Notes: generated by a model from the letters alone, not told the origin. Counted from the first letter of the stretch, positions 1-6,190 are shown. The stretch: 6,688 nt of DNA from Alphaproteobacteria bacterium (GCA_005883115.1 VAZQ01000278.1:1-6688), one strand, 5' to 3'. A program made the numbers and translations.

Positions 1-231
1 GCTCGAATCTAGTTTTCAGAAGCGACAGGTGGCCCTTACACCACGCGATTACAGCGACGGCATCGATTTTTTCGCTATCCGGTCCGTGGACGAAACGCAC
101 AATGGCGACGGATCAGATCGCAGGCTGCGAGGCAGGGCATCGTCCTTCGATCCAAAGGCGCGCGTGACAGCATCCCTGTTCAACCGAGGATCAAAATAAT
201 GCGCGGTCCAACTCATGTAGGGGCAAGAGTG
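1..231. other. No recognised gene; possible tail of an unknown + strand gene
   Basis: On the + strand one frame is open from position 2 to a TAA at 197-199, giving 65 codons with no start needed inside the window, so it could be the C-terminal end of a gene entering from the left. The residues (including DYSDGIDFFAIRS near the middle) match no family I know. The - strand, which lies downstream of the cold-shock gene, shows no clear hairpin followed by a T run, so I cannot place that gene's terminator. An open frame of this length is not strong evidence in GC-rich DNA. Confidence 0.2.
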
Positions 232-438
232 TCATTTGACCTTGAGATTTATCGCCGACTCCTTGCCGCGATTGCTCTCGATCTCATATTCAACGGTCTG
301 TCCTTCGTTGAGTGAACTCAGACCGGCGCGTTCGACTGCGCTGATGTGTACGAACACATCTTTGCCGCCGCCACCTTGCGGCTGAATGAATCCATAGCCC
401 TTCGTTGGATTGAACCACTTCACAGTGCCCCGAGCCAT
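232..438 (-). CDS. cspA: Cold-shock domain protein (CspA family)
   Basis: This is a 68-residue single cold-shock domain, the usual length for bacterial CspA-type proteins. These bind single-stranded RNA and DNA in the cytoplasm and act as RNA chaperones. The N-terminus reads MARGTVKWFNPTKGYGFIQP, with the aromatic W8-F9 and the RNP1 motif KGYGFI (13-18). RNP2 (VFVH, 28-31) follows after a glycine-rich loop (QGGGGKD) typical of alphaproteobacterial members. The start chosen is the ATG at 436-438, because it matches the family N-terminus and has GGAG six bases upstream. An in-frame TTG at 450 would add only four residues and overlap that ribosome binding site. The family is certain. Whether the gene is cold-induced cannot be told, and the symbol is a family label because such genomes carry several paralogues. 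Confidence 0.95.
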   Translation of the reverse strand: MARGTVKWFNPTKGYGFIQPQGGGGKDVFVHISAVERAGLSSLNEGQTVEYEIESNRGKESAINLKVK

Positions 439-444
439 CGTCGT

Positions 445-448
445 CTCC
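445..448 (-). promoter_or_regulatory. Ribosome binding site of the cold-shock gene
   Basis: GGAG on the - strand lies six bases before the ATG at 438. It supports the 68-residue start over the upstream TTG at 450, which would overlap this site. Confidence 0.6.
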
Positions 449-467
449 AAGTAGAATCAACGCGAAC

Positions 468-497
468 AGGATAGCTGCTTTTGGCTCATATTTCCAA
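468..497 (-). promoter_or_regulatory. Candidate sigma-70-type promoter for the cold-shock gene
   Basis: On the - strand TTGGAA (492-497) and TATCCT (468-473) are separated by 18 bases and resemble -35 and -10 elements. Transcription would begin near 460, leaving a leader of only about 20 nt. That would be much shorter than the long structured leader of E. coli cspA. This is a pattern match only, and a more distant promoter is possible. Confidence 0.3.
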
Positions 498-545
498 TGA
501 ATGCCCTGCGATTGAAAACATAGGGATGGTGCAGTCCGGAAAGAA

Positions 546-739
546 TTAGCGTGGTGATGATCGCTCCGGACCTCTGGATAGCTCGCCGAGCGGCCCATCC
601 TTCTCCAACGCCAAGTGCGTGGCGACTCGTTGTAATATGAAGACGAATATGAAGCCAGCATTCGCCGCAGATGCTGCTCGCCGACGATCAGAACATGATC
701 GAGGCACTCACGCCGAAGCGTTCCGATCAGGCGTTGAGA
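546..739 (-). pseudogene. C-terminal relic of an IS3/IS481-type DDE integrase
   Basis: Read on the - strand from about 739, the frame gives SQRLIGTLRRECLDHV, then HLRRMLASY and YYNES. This is the well-known end of integrase core domain (rve) transposases, typically written ERLIGSIRRECLDHV...HLRR...YYN..RTH. At about 620-622 one base has been lost: the old frame goes nonsense after NESP, while the next frame resumes the family sequence (THLALEKDGPLGEL) and ends at a TAA at 546-548. The residue before RLIG is Q-R, where the family has the catalytic Glu (ER). The other catalytic Asp residues and the whole N-terminal part are missing, because upstream of 740 I find no matching sequence in any frame. 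It is therefore an inactive fossil. I cannot assign the exact IS, and no terminal inverted repeats were found. Confidence 0.8.
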
Positions 740-1118
740 CGTGTGCGCGACAGAAAACCGCCTCGACTGGGTTTTCCCGCGAATAGCCAGCCGGCACCAG
801 TGCAGCCGTAGCATCGGCAGGCGAAGGAATCTTTGAGATTGCCAGCGCTGGCGTGCTGCCAAGTTCCTAATGCAGCGCTCTGAGCATCCGAGTGGTCTCT
901 TTGCCGGGCTCGCAGAGATTGATCCACCCTTTCTTTGGCCAGGCGACGGCGTCGGAATAGCCCTGACAGTAGTAGCCGCAAGTCGCAGTCCTGTTATCCG
1001 GTCGCGGCTATCCCGCTGGCGCGCCGTGACCTTCCGCGAGTCGCATGCGCTTGGCAAGCGCATGGCCGGGTCGTGCCAAAGGCGCTTCCCCGTTGTCCCC
1101 AGGTATCGACAAAGGCAT
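740..1118. other. Stretch without a recognised gene
   Basis: About 380 bases lie between the integrase relic and the GAF relic. Several frames are open on both strands, but none gives a protein I can place, and their residues are rich in Arg and Ser, as expected of out-of-frame GC-rich DNA. It probably holds further decayed coding sequence. It contains a 12-bp perfect palindrome (841-852, GCCAGCGCTGGC) and a longer inverted repeat listed separately. Confidence 0.4.
1044..1064. repeat. Perfect 10-bp inverted repeat with 1-nt centre
   Basis: The left arm CATGCGCTTG (1044-1053) and right arm CAAGCGCATG (1055-1064) are exact reverse complements around a single G at 1054. No T run follows on either strand, so it is not an intrinsic terminator. 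The symmetry and spacing would suit a dimeric DNA-binding protein or a remnant of a mobile element end, but no neighbouring intact gene explains it. Confidence 0.6.
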
Positions 1119-1252
1119 GGCGCTACCTTCGATCTGCAGGTGGTGTTGAACACCCTGGTCGAATCAGCCGTCCGACTTTGTGAGGTCGGATGGCGGCGAT
1201 CGCTCGTCAGAAAGGCACGAACTACCACCTTGTGGCGAGACATGGATTCCCC
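1119..1252 (+). pseudogene. GAF-domain sensor protein relic (start of GAF domain)
   Basis: In one frame 1119-1187 reads GATFDLQVVLNTLVES then AVRLCEV. This closely follows the opening helix of GAF domains in multi-domain sensor histidine kinases and diguanylate cyclases of rhizobia (S.FDLQ.VLDTLVESAARLCEAD). The match continues after a frameshift near 1188 in the frame beginning at 1190: MAAIARQKGTNYHLVARHGF, equivalent to the next GAF strands (MAAI.R..G..Y..VA.YGF). It then stops at about 1252. The upstream linker usually seen before this domain (TATSEVL..ISR) is not readable, and no kinase or cyclase domain follows. The fragment is thus about 45 residues of a much larger protein, broken at both ends and frameshifted once. 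Which output domain it carried cannot be told. Confidence 0.65.
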
Positions 1253-1254
1253 TC

Positions 1255-1484
1255 TCCGGCGCGCTGGCCAAAGGTCGTGACGACTGCGTTAGCCGGGCGT
1301 CAGTCACGCGCAATTCAAGTCCATCAAGGATCGCGCCGTGGATGACGCCGTCTCCCTCCAGGAGGCAGCGGGCCTCGAAATCGTGACCGACGGCGAAATG
1401 CGGCGGGCACGGCGCGGAACACGACGGCAGTCGGCCCTCATTGCCTGCGCGACACTCGGTCCCTATCCGCCCGCTAATTGTTAG
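1255..1484 (+). pseudogene. MetE-like (cobalamin-independent methionine synthase family) N-terminal relic
   Basis: The clearest segment is 1299-1406: VSHAQFKSIKDRAVDDAV, then SLQEAAGLEIVTDGEMRR. This is the characteristic early region of stand-alone MetE C-terminal-domain-like proteins (UROD/MetE superfamily; ...EFKAIEDRAVDEAVALQE.AGL.VVTDGEMRR). Just before it, two other frames supply what should precede it: ALAKGRDDCV (1261-1290) and AGR (1292-1300). At least two frameshifts therefore lie between 1288 and 1301. A TAG at 1290-1292 interrupts the main frame upstream. After EMRR the similarity ends, and the frame runs on in unrelated residues to a TAG at 1482-1484. The ligand-binding and metal-binding residues of the family lie further downstream and are absent. 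It directly abuts the GAF relic, as if two unrelated fragments had been joined. Confidence 0.65.
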
Positions 1485-1633
1485 GGTGGAAGAGGCATCG
1501 ATTGCGCCGATCACAACATGCGGCTGGTCTGCGGGGCACACATAGGGATTGGCCACTATGATATTAACCTAAATTTGCCGGCACATCTGTCGTTCACGCA
1601 TTCTTAGATCGTAAGCGGCAAGCTGGCGTTCCT

Positions 1634-1828
1634 ATGCCAATAACCTCATACTACCGCGCGCAAGCGCAAAGATGTCTCGTCTTGTCTCGGTCATGTTCGG
1701 ATCGCAAGCAGGCGCTGCAGCTGGCCTTTATGGCGACTCGTTACTTCGAGCGGGCCGAAGAACTGGAGCGAGAAATCCCCTTTCAGCGAACTCACGCGCT
1801 CGATCCTGCAGAAGCACGGATCGCGTAG
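1634..1828 (+). CDS. Small helical hypothetical protein (rhizobial YRAQA-type)
   Basis: This 64-residue protein opens with MPITSYYRAQAQRCLVLSRS and continues through two amphipathic helices (about 6-20 and 24-47, ending RYFERAEELEREIP). It resembles the many short proteins annotated as hypothetical in Bradyrhizobium and relatives, which share a Y-R-x-x-A-x-x-C start, a D followed by a second helix, and an A-E-x-L-E-R end. It has no signal peptide or membrane segment. Their function is not known. No strong Shine-Dalgarno sequence precedes the ATG, and the region just upstream (about 1555-1580) is AT-rich and could hold a promoter. A longer overlapping frame (1672-1980) is less protein-like and was not accepted. 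The gene has no obvious partner. Confidence 0.6.
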   Translation: MPITSYYRAQAQRCLVLSRSCSDRKQALQLAFMATRYFERAEELEREIPFQRTHALDPAEARIA

Positions 1829-1992
1829 CTTACGATATCCCCATGGTAAAGGAAGTTGGTAGCAACCCGCCGCAACACGGCTTGCAAACCGCGCACACCG
1901 AGCCCTGCGCCGAGGCGCTACACTGCGCGGCTACGTCCGCGGCACGAAACCTTCGGGCGCGCGGATCTCGACGGTTGTGAGTAGAGGCGCTG

Positions 1993-1999
1993 GGGGGGA
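1993..1999 (+). promoter_or_regulatory. Ribosome binding site for the gene at 2006
   Basis: The purine run GGGGGGA ends six bases before the ATG at 2006. It is G-rich rather than a canonical AGGAGG but is well placed, and supports this start. Confidence 0.45.
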
Positions 2000-2005
2000 C
2001 TGGCG

Positions 2006-2266
2006 ATGCCAAGCGAACGGCTCGATGACGACATTGTCCGCGACCCAGAAAAATGGCTGCTAAGAGAGCAGGCGCAGGCCATGCTCGACTTATTCGCCGA
2101 GGATTGCGGGCGAACTCCAGTTATGCTGGAGGAGGTCCGTGAATGGGCGAGGGATCAAGATGAGAAGCATCTTCGGTCCAGGGTAAATCGTCGCCTGAAT
2201 GTTGTTCTTGATGCTACGAAAACCCGCCGCGCTCGAATACTTGCGAATAGAGGGTTGTCCTCTTGA
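2006..2266 (+). CDS. Small charged hypothetical protein
   Basis: This 86-residue protein is highly charged and predicted mostly helical, with no signal peptide or membrane segment. It starts MPSERLDDDIVRDPEKWLLR. The middle, QAQAMLDLFAEDCGRTP (22-38), reads as a helix followed by a turn, and then comes LEEVREWARDQDEKHLRSRV. The basic tail (NRRLNVVLDATKTRRARILA) could contact nucleic acid, though that is only an inference from charge. I recognise a general likeness to short rhizobial hypothetical proteins with an L-F-x-x-D-x-G-R turn, but no function is known. The residue pattern is much more protein-like than the opposite strand, where a 77-codon frame overlaps it. The frame continues open for 34 codons past its TGA. 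Confidence 0.6.
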   Translation: MPSERLDDDIVRDPEKWLLREQAQAMLDLFAEDCGRTPVMLEEVREWARDQDEKHLRSRVNRRLNVVLDATKTRRARILANRGLSS

Positions 2267-2371
2267 TGGCGGGATGGTCGCGGCCCCGATAAATGGGTAA
2301 TCGAGTGCGGAAACCACGCGCATAACAGTTCATACGACGTGATCGTTGTCGGCGCGCTGCGCTCGAGGTAA
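2267..2371 (+). pseudogene. In-frame tail with a fragment of an FAD-binding Rossmann motif
   Basis: Directly after the TGA at 2264-2266 the same frame stays open to a TAA at 2369-2371. Near its end, 2330-2356 reads SYDVIVVGA. This is the first beta strand typical of FAD-dependent oxidoreductases, most like the geranylgeranyl-reductase type start YDVIVVGARCAG. After GA the frame reads LRSR, and a two-base loss in the GCGC run would restore something close to RCA. No more of such a protein follows, since the convergent membrane gene ends at 2390. This is either a tiny relic or chance, with too few residues to decide. Confidence 0.25.
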
Positions 2372-2389
2372 ACCCAAGAACTATGGAGA

Positions 2390-4885
2390 TTAGCGAAGCG
2401 TCACCGCGGCGAGGACGTACAGGCCGATCGCGATCAGGACGACCGCGTTGAATCCCAGGCTCATCGCCAGCAGGATCGCCAGGATCGCGCTCAACACGGA
2501 GGCACAGCCGTTGATGCCCCACGCCCAGGGCACGAGCGCCGACCGGGCCGCCGCGACGCGGACGAGCGCCAAGGGAAACGGCATTCCCATGAAGAACGCC
2601 AACGGCGCAATCAGCACCAACGATACCGCGATCTTGAGCGCGCCGGGCAGGGGCATCAACCAGCGAAAGAGCGGCAGGGCGACAACGAGATGCAGCAGCG
2701 CGGCCGTCCCAATGCCGGCGATGGCCAGAGCCAGCGGTGGGTACCGAACGCGGACAAAGCATCGGAAAAGCCGGTCGGCTGCGCTGATACGGATCGGCGC
2801 GCTCTGAGGCGACCGTGCGCGCAATGCCTCAAGACGCGCGGTCAATTTCGGTGCGATTCCGCTGCCGAGGCCTGCGAAGAAGAGAAAGCCGCACAGCACG
2901 ACTGGGATGGCATAGACTGGATGACCGAGGAACAACACGAAGCGCTGGATGGAGGCGATCTCGATAAAGAGGAAAGCGAAGCCGATCGCCAGAAAGTAAA
3001 GGGCGACTCGCCATCTCGCGAGACCAGCAGCAGCGGGCTCCCGGCGGTCGCGGCCGAGCGACAGCAGGGGTGCAAGGATCAGGACCAAAGCGAGCGCCGC
3101 CGCTTGGACGAGCGTCGCCGCCAGCAGGAGATAGCCCCAATCGAGCAGCGCTACGCCGCCGATCGCGCGTCGCTCCAAAAGCTCCGGCAGCGCCCGCCAT
3201 TTGAAGAAATCGAAAAAGTACGGCCGGTCGTCGGTCGTCGGTGCGATGTCAAACTTGTAATCACGAAGGAATTCATCGCGCTCCCGCCCGAGCAACGCTA
3301 CCGCGCCATCGAAGAAAAGAGGCTGATCGAGAATATTGAATTGGTTCGCCTCCTCGCGCGCCATGCCGGGGAGGAAGGCGAGGTCGAAGGCGCGCTCGTC
3401 GGCGAAACGTCGGATTTTTGCCATGTCCTGGCCAGTCAGCGGGCCGTTCTTGACCAGGAGCGTGGTGGTGTTCCAGCTCCGCACGAGCGCGAGGTGTCGG
3501 CCCGGCTCGCCGATCCCTCGGCGCTCGAGTGCGGAAACCGCGGTGGCGAACAGCCGCAGACTGTCGCGCGGCGGCAGCTTCAGCCAGCGCGTGATTGCGA
3601 GATAGCCGCCCGGCCGCAAATGATCGAGATACTGCTCGAACGCCTCGATCGTGTAGACGTAGCTCTCGCTGAGGCTGTGCGTGCCCGCAGCCGCTGCCGC
3701 AAAGGAGTCGAGGAGCGGGATCTGGATCACGTCGTAGCGATCGCGCCGGCCGGCGACAAAGGATCGCGCCTCCGCGACATGCACCCGCACGCCCGGGCGC
3801 TCGTAGAGATGGCCTGCAAACGCGGCAAAGCGCTCGGCGACGAGCCGGACGAGTTGTGGGTTGATTTCGACCGCGTCGATTGTCGTTGCACCGTGCAGCA
3901 GCGCGAGCAAAATATCCGTTCCGCCGCCAGCACCGAGGATCAGAACTTCGGGCTTCTCCAGGAGATGATACGGCAGCGCCGTCGGCGTGGAATCAAGATA
4001 GTTGAGCGGCTCGCGCCGGCCGTCAAAGGCGGTGATCGCGGTGAGCCCGTCGCCGTCGGTGAAGACGCCGAGCTGGGCCGGCGGCTCTGTCGCGTTGTAG
4101 AGGCTCAGCCCCGGCGCATGGCGGAGCGGAATGGTTGGACTGCTCACGACCGTCAGCAGTCCTAGCGGGCTCGAGTCCTCGGCGAGCACCTTTGCGCCAG
4201 GGACGAGTAGTGCCTGGCTGAGCCCCTTGTATTCGGACAGGTGCAGTGCCGTCCAAGACGGCGGCAGTGCGGCGCACGCTGCAATCGCGGCAGCCGAACA
4301 CGCGGCCGCTCTGCCCTTCCGGATCGCCCCGCTCTCGCGCAGGCTGATCCCGAGCGCCGCCGCGAGAAGGCCAAGCAGGGCGACAAGCCTGAGCGCCGTG
4401 TCGGGAAAGAGCACGAATAGCGCCAGCATCAGGCCGATGGCGCCTGCGGCGGCGCCGATCAGGTCGTAGCGGTAGATTCGACCGACCCGCTCCGGGAATG
4501 CGGCGAGTGCAAGCCCGATGCAGGTGGCCGCGCCGAAGAACGGCAGCGCAAACAGCGTGTAGAGGATGGGAAGAAAGAGAAGCTGCCGCGGCTCCCAGAG
4601 CACGGCGAGCGCATTGAATGGTAAGCGCTCGGCCACCGCAAAGCTCGTGACCGCTGACACAGCGAACAGGGCGGCGCCGGCGGCAAAAGCCGCGCCCAGG
4701 TGGCGGCGCAGCCCGTCGCCCACGAGTGCGAGGAAGGCACCGCTCGCGCCGTAGCCGAGCAGGGCGATACTGATGACCATGTACGCATAGTGGTGCCACT
4801 GAACGATCGAGAAGAGGCGGGTCAGCCGCACCTCGTAGGCGAGCGCTCCGGCCGATACCAGCGCGACGGCCAGGAAGAGCAGCAT
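2390..4885 (-). CDS. Membrane-embedded spermidine-synthase-like methyltransferase-fold protein
   Basis: The protein has 831 residues in three parts. An N-terminal membrane block (1-212) has about six or seven hydrophobic segments, starting at the first residue. A soluble SAM-type Rossmann domain spans about 213-570. A C-terminal membrane block (about 583-831) has about seven further segments. The Rossmann domain shows motif I VLILGAGGGTD (314-324), the acidic end of strand 2 (DAVEIN, E340), AEARSF (371-376), YDVIQIPLLDSF (384-395) and LSESYVYTIEAF (405-416). The late signature PTTDDRPYFF (549-558) is typical of large membrane proteins annotated as spermidine synthase. In place of the usual catalytic Asp of true aminopropyltransferases, the IQIPLLD stretch diverges, so polyamine synthesis is doubtful and the substrate is unknown. 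The start is the ATG three nucleotides after the pcm stop, with a weak ribosome site, suggesting translational coupling. It is complete, with no frameshifts seen. Long open frames on the other strand are shadows. Confidence 0.85.
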   Translation of the reverse strand: MLLFLAVALVSAGALAYEVRLTRLFSIVQWHHYAYMVISIALLGYGASGAFLALVGDGLRRHLGAAFAAGAALFAVSAVTSFAVAERLPFNALAVLWEPRQLLFLPILYTLFALPFFGAATCIGLALAAFPERVGRIYRYDLIGAAAGAIGLMLALFVLFPDTALRLVALLGLLAAALGISLRESGAIRKGRAAACSAAAIAACAALPPSWTALHLSEYKGLSQALLVPGAKVLAEDSSPLGLLTVVSSPTIPLRHAPGLSLYNATEPPAQLGVFTDGDGLTAITAFDGRREPLNYLDSTPTALPYHLLEKPEVLILGAGGGTDILLALLHGATTIDAVEINPQLVRLVAERFAAFAGHLYERPGVRVHVAEARSFVAGRRDRYDVIQIPLLDSFAAAAAGTHSLSESYVYTIEAFEQYLDHLRPGGYLAITRWLKLPPRDSLRLFATAVSALERRGIGEPGRHLALVRSWNTTTLLVKNGPLTGQDMAKIRRFADERAFDLAFLPGMAREEANQFNILDQPLFFDGAVALLGRERDEFLRDYKFDIAPTTDDRPYFFDFFKWRALPELLERRAIGGVALLDWGYLLLAATLVQAAALALVLILAPLLSLGRDRREPAAAGLARWRVALYFLAIGFAFLFIEIASIQRFVLFLGHPVYAIPVVLCGFLFFAGLGSGIAPKLTARLEALRARSPQSAPIRISAADRLFRCFVRVRYPPLALAIAGIGTAALLHLVVALPLFRWLMPLPGALKIAVSLVLIAPLAFFMGMPFPLALVRVAAARSALVPWAWGINGCASVLSAILAILLAMSLGFNAVVLIAIGLYVLAAVTLR

Positions 4886-4888
4886 CGG

Positions 4889-5725
4889 TCAGCGCTGCCG
4901 GCTGCCGCTGGTCAGCGGCACGAAGCTCACCGGGAGCAGTTGCTTCGTCGTCACCCGTCCGTCGTCGGCGTTGCGCTCGACCAGCACGAGGTGCTGAAGC
5001 GCGAAGGGCGCGCCGAGCGGGATCACCATGCGGCCGCCGGGCTTCAGCTGGCGGATCAAAGGCGGCGGGATTTGGCTCGCCGCGGCAGTGACAATGATGC
5101 CATCAAAAGGCTCCGCCTCCTCCCAGCCGTAATAGCCGTCACCCGACCGCGTTGCGACGTTGCCATAGCCCAGCCTCTGCAGCCGCGCGGCAGCGCTGTC
5201 CGCCAAGGCGGGCACGATCTCGATCGTGTAAACCCGGCGCGCGAGATGGGCGAGGACGGCGGCTTGGTAGCCCGAGCCGGTGCCCACCTCAAGGACGACA
5301 TCGCCCGGCCGCACGCGCAGCAGGTCGGTCATCAGAGCGACGATGAACGGCTGCGAAACGGTCTGACCATAGCCGATCGGCAATGGTCGGTCAGCATATG
5401 CGTCGCCGCGCACTCGATCGGGCACGAACTCGTGCCGCGGTACATCGCCCACGACTTTGAGTATCTCCGGTGCGATAGAGTCTCGGCCGAGCGCGATACT
5501 CGCCTGCTTCGCGTGGGCCTCGATCGTCGCCACCATGCGGGCGCGCTCGGCGGCGAGATCCGCTTGGGCCGCCGCCGTCAACGAACGAGCGGCAACCAGG
5601 AGCGCCAAGAAAACGCCAAGAGCGAGCGCTGACCAGCTCCGCGCAACAATGGCATGAGACGGCGTGCTCGTCCGGCACCCTTGCCAGGCATCGGACCGAC
5701 GCGCACCTCGCCGGAGCCACCTCAT
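4889..5725 (-). CDS. pcm: Protein-L-isoaspartate O-methyltransferase, apparently exported
   Basis: This is the PIMT fold that methylates L-isoaspartyl residues from SAM so that damaged proteins can be repaired. With the start at 5725 it has 278 residues. A basic N-terminus is followed by a hydrophobic stretch (about 31-46, SALALGVFLALLVAA) and a likely signal peptidase site near 51-54 (TAAAQ). The mature part, about 224 residues, has the usual enzyme length. Family motifs are PIGYGQTVSQPF (116-127), VLEVGTGSGYQAAVLA (144-159), the acidic strand-2 end YTIEIVP, FDGIIVTAA (207-215) and GGRMVIPLG (230-238). The ATG at 5725 was chosen for its GAGGG site five bases upstream. The frame is open to an ATG at 5836, and an internal ATG at 5536 would give a 215-residue cytosolic form. 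The gene is first in an operon with the membrane protein at 2390-4885. Enzyme family is certain; export is inferred from the N-terminus. Confidence 0.88.
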   Translation of the reverse strand: MRWLRRGARRSDAWQGCRTSTPSHAIVARSWSALALGVFLALLVAARSLTAAAQADLAAERARMVATIEAHAKQASIALGRDSIAPEILKVVGDVPRHEFVPDRVRGDAYADRPLPIGYGQTVSQPFIVALMTDLLRVRPGDVVLEVGTGSGYQAAVLAHLARRVYTIEIVPALADSAAARLQRLGYGNVATRSGDGYYGWEEAEPFDGIIVTAAASQIPPPLIRQLKPGGRMVIPLGAPFALQHLVLVERNADDGRVTTKQLLPVSFVPLTSGSRQR

Positions 5726-6190
5726 ACGTACCCTCGCAAGCTCGGTGATGATTTCTGCCCATCGGCGGCGTTTAAGCGCCAAGCCGAGGCCCGTCATAAT
5801 ACTCGAAGGCGGGCACCAACCGAGACCAACTGGCACCGTGCGGAAAGGCCAGCTTTGTGAGGTCTAGCAGACGAAAACCGCGGCGACTTCCGTAACTTGA
5901 TGATGCGAGCGCAACGATTTCGACGCTGGTTATCGCAAGCCACCGTCGACGGCGCACTGGCGTGGAGCGGCCGCACGATCACTTTACGCCAGGTCGACAG
6001 CACCATTACGACGTCCGCCTCGGCGTCATCACATCACAGCCTGTGTCCTTGGTGTACTTCATCCTCAATATTGCAGAATCTGATTTTCGGCACACACAAC
6101 GGCGTCAGTTAGACTCGCGGGTCCTTTGCGCGGCCTATCGCTGGCGATAAGCTGTGGCGATTTGACAATCCGATCTAAAGTAGAACAATC
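5726..6190. other. Divergent intergenic region without a recognised gene
   Basis: This region separates the leftward pcm operon from the rightward secreted-protein gene, so promoters for both should lie here. Overlapping short frames on the + strand (5897-6112 and 5962-6150) give unconvincing Ser/Arg/His-rich peptides and no family match. TTGACA at 6162-6167 looks like a -35 element, but a -10 element 17 bases on would fall at 6185-6190, directly against the ATG at 6191. I therefore do not call a promoter. No tRNA or hairpin terminator was seen. Confidence 0.4.
5731..5735 (-). promoter_or_regulatory. Ribosome binding site of pcm
   Basis: GAGGG on the - strand lies five bases before the ATG at 5725. 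It is the best-placed site among the three in-frame ATG candidates (5836, 5797, 5725) that precede the hydrophobic segment. Confidence 0.5.

Noticed and set aside
1171..1190. Inverted repeat TCCGAC / GTCGGA with an 8-nt loop
   Set aside because: Short stem inside the GAF relic with no T run; expected by chance in GC-rich sequence.
290..1243. 317-codon open frame on the - strand
   Set aside because: It overlaps the cold-shock gene in another frame and only its middle part (about 623-739) matches anything, the integrase relic. It is not a gene as a whole.
1164..1556. 130-codon open frame on the - strand
   Set aside because: It lies opposite the GAF and MetE-like relics, which are recognisable on the + strand. 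Its own residues match no family I know.
2214..2762. 182-codon open frame on the - strand
   Set aside because: It overlaps the C-terminal end of the membrane protein in a wrong frame and has an Arg/Gly-rich shadow composition.
2690..4165. Long 491-codon open frame on the + strand opposite the membrane protein
   Set aside because: It is the mirror of a high-GC coding gene, rich in Arg, Glu and Gln with no recognisable domain. The - strand frame has clear membrane segments and SAM motifs.
4700..5632. 310-codon open frame on the + strand opposite pcm and the start of the membrane gene
   Set aside because: It spans two genes on the other strand, has an Arg/His/Gln-rich composition and no family likeness. 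It is a shadow.
5897..6150. Two overlapping short frames in the intergenic region
   Set aside because: No ribosome site, no protein-like pattern and no known family; the frames overlap each other.
6162..6190. TTGACA as a -35 element for the DUF3280-like gene
   Set aside because: The matching -10 position would touch the start codon and has no TATAAT-like sequence.
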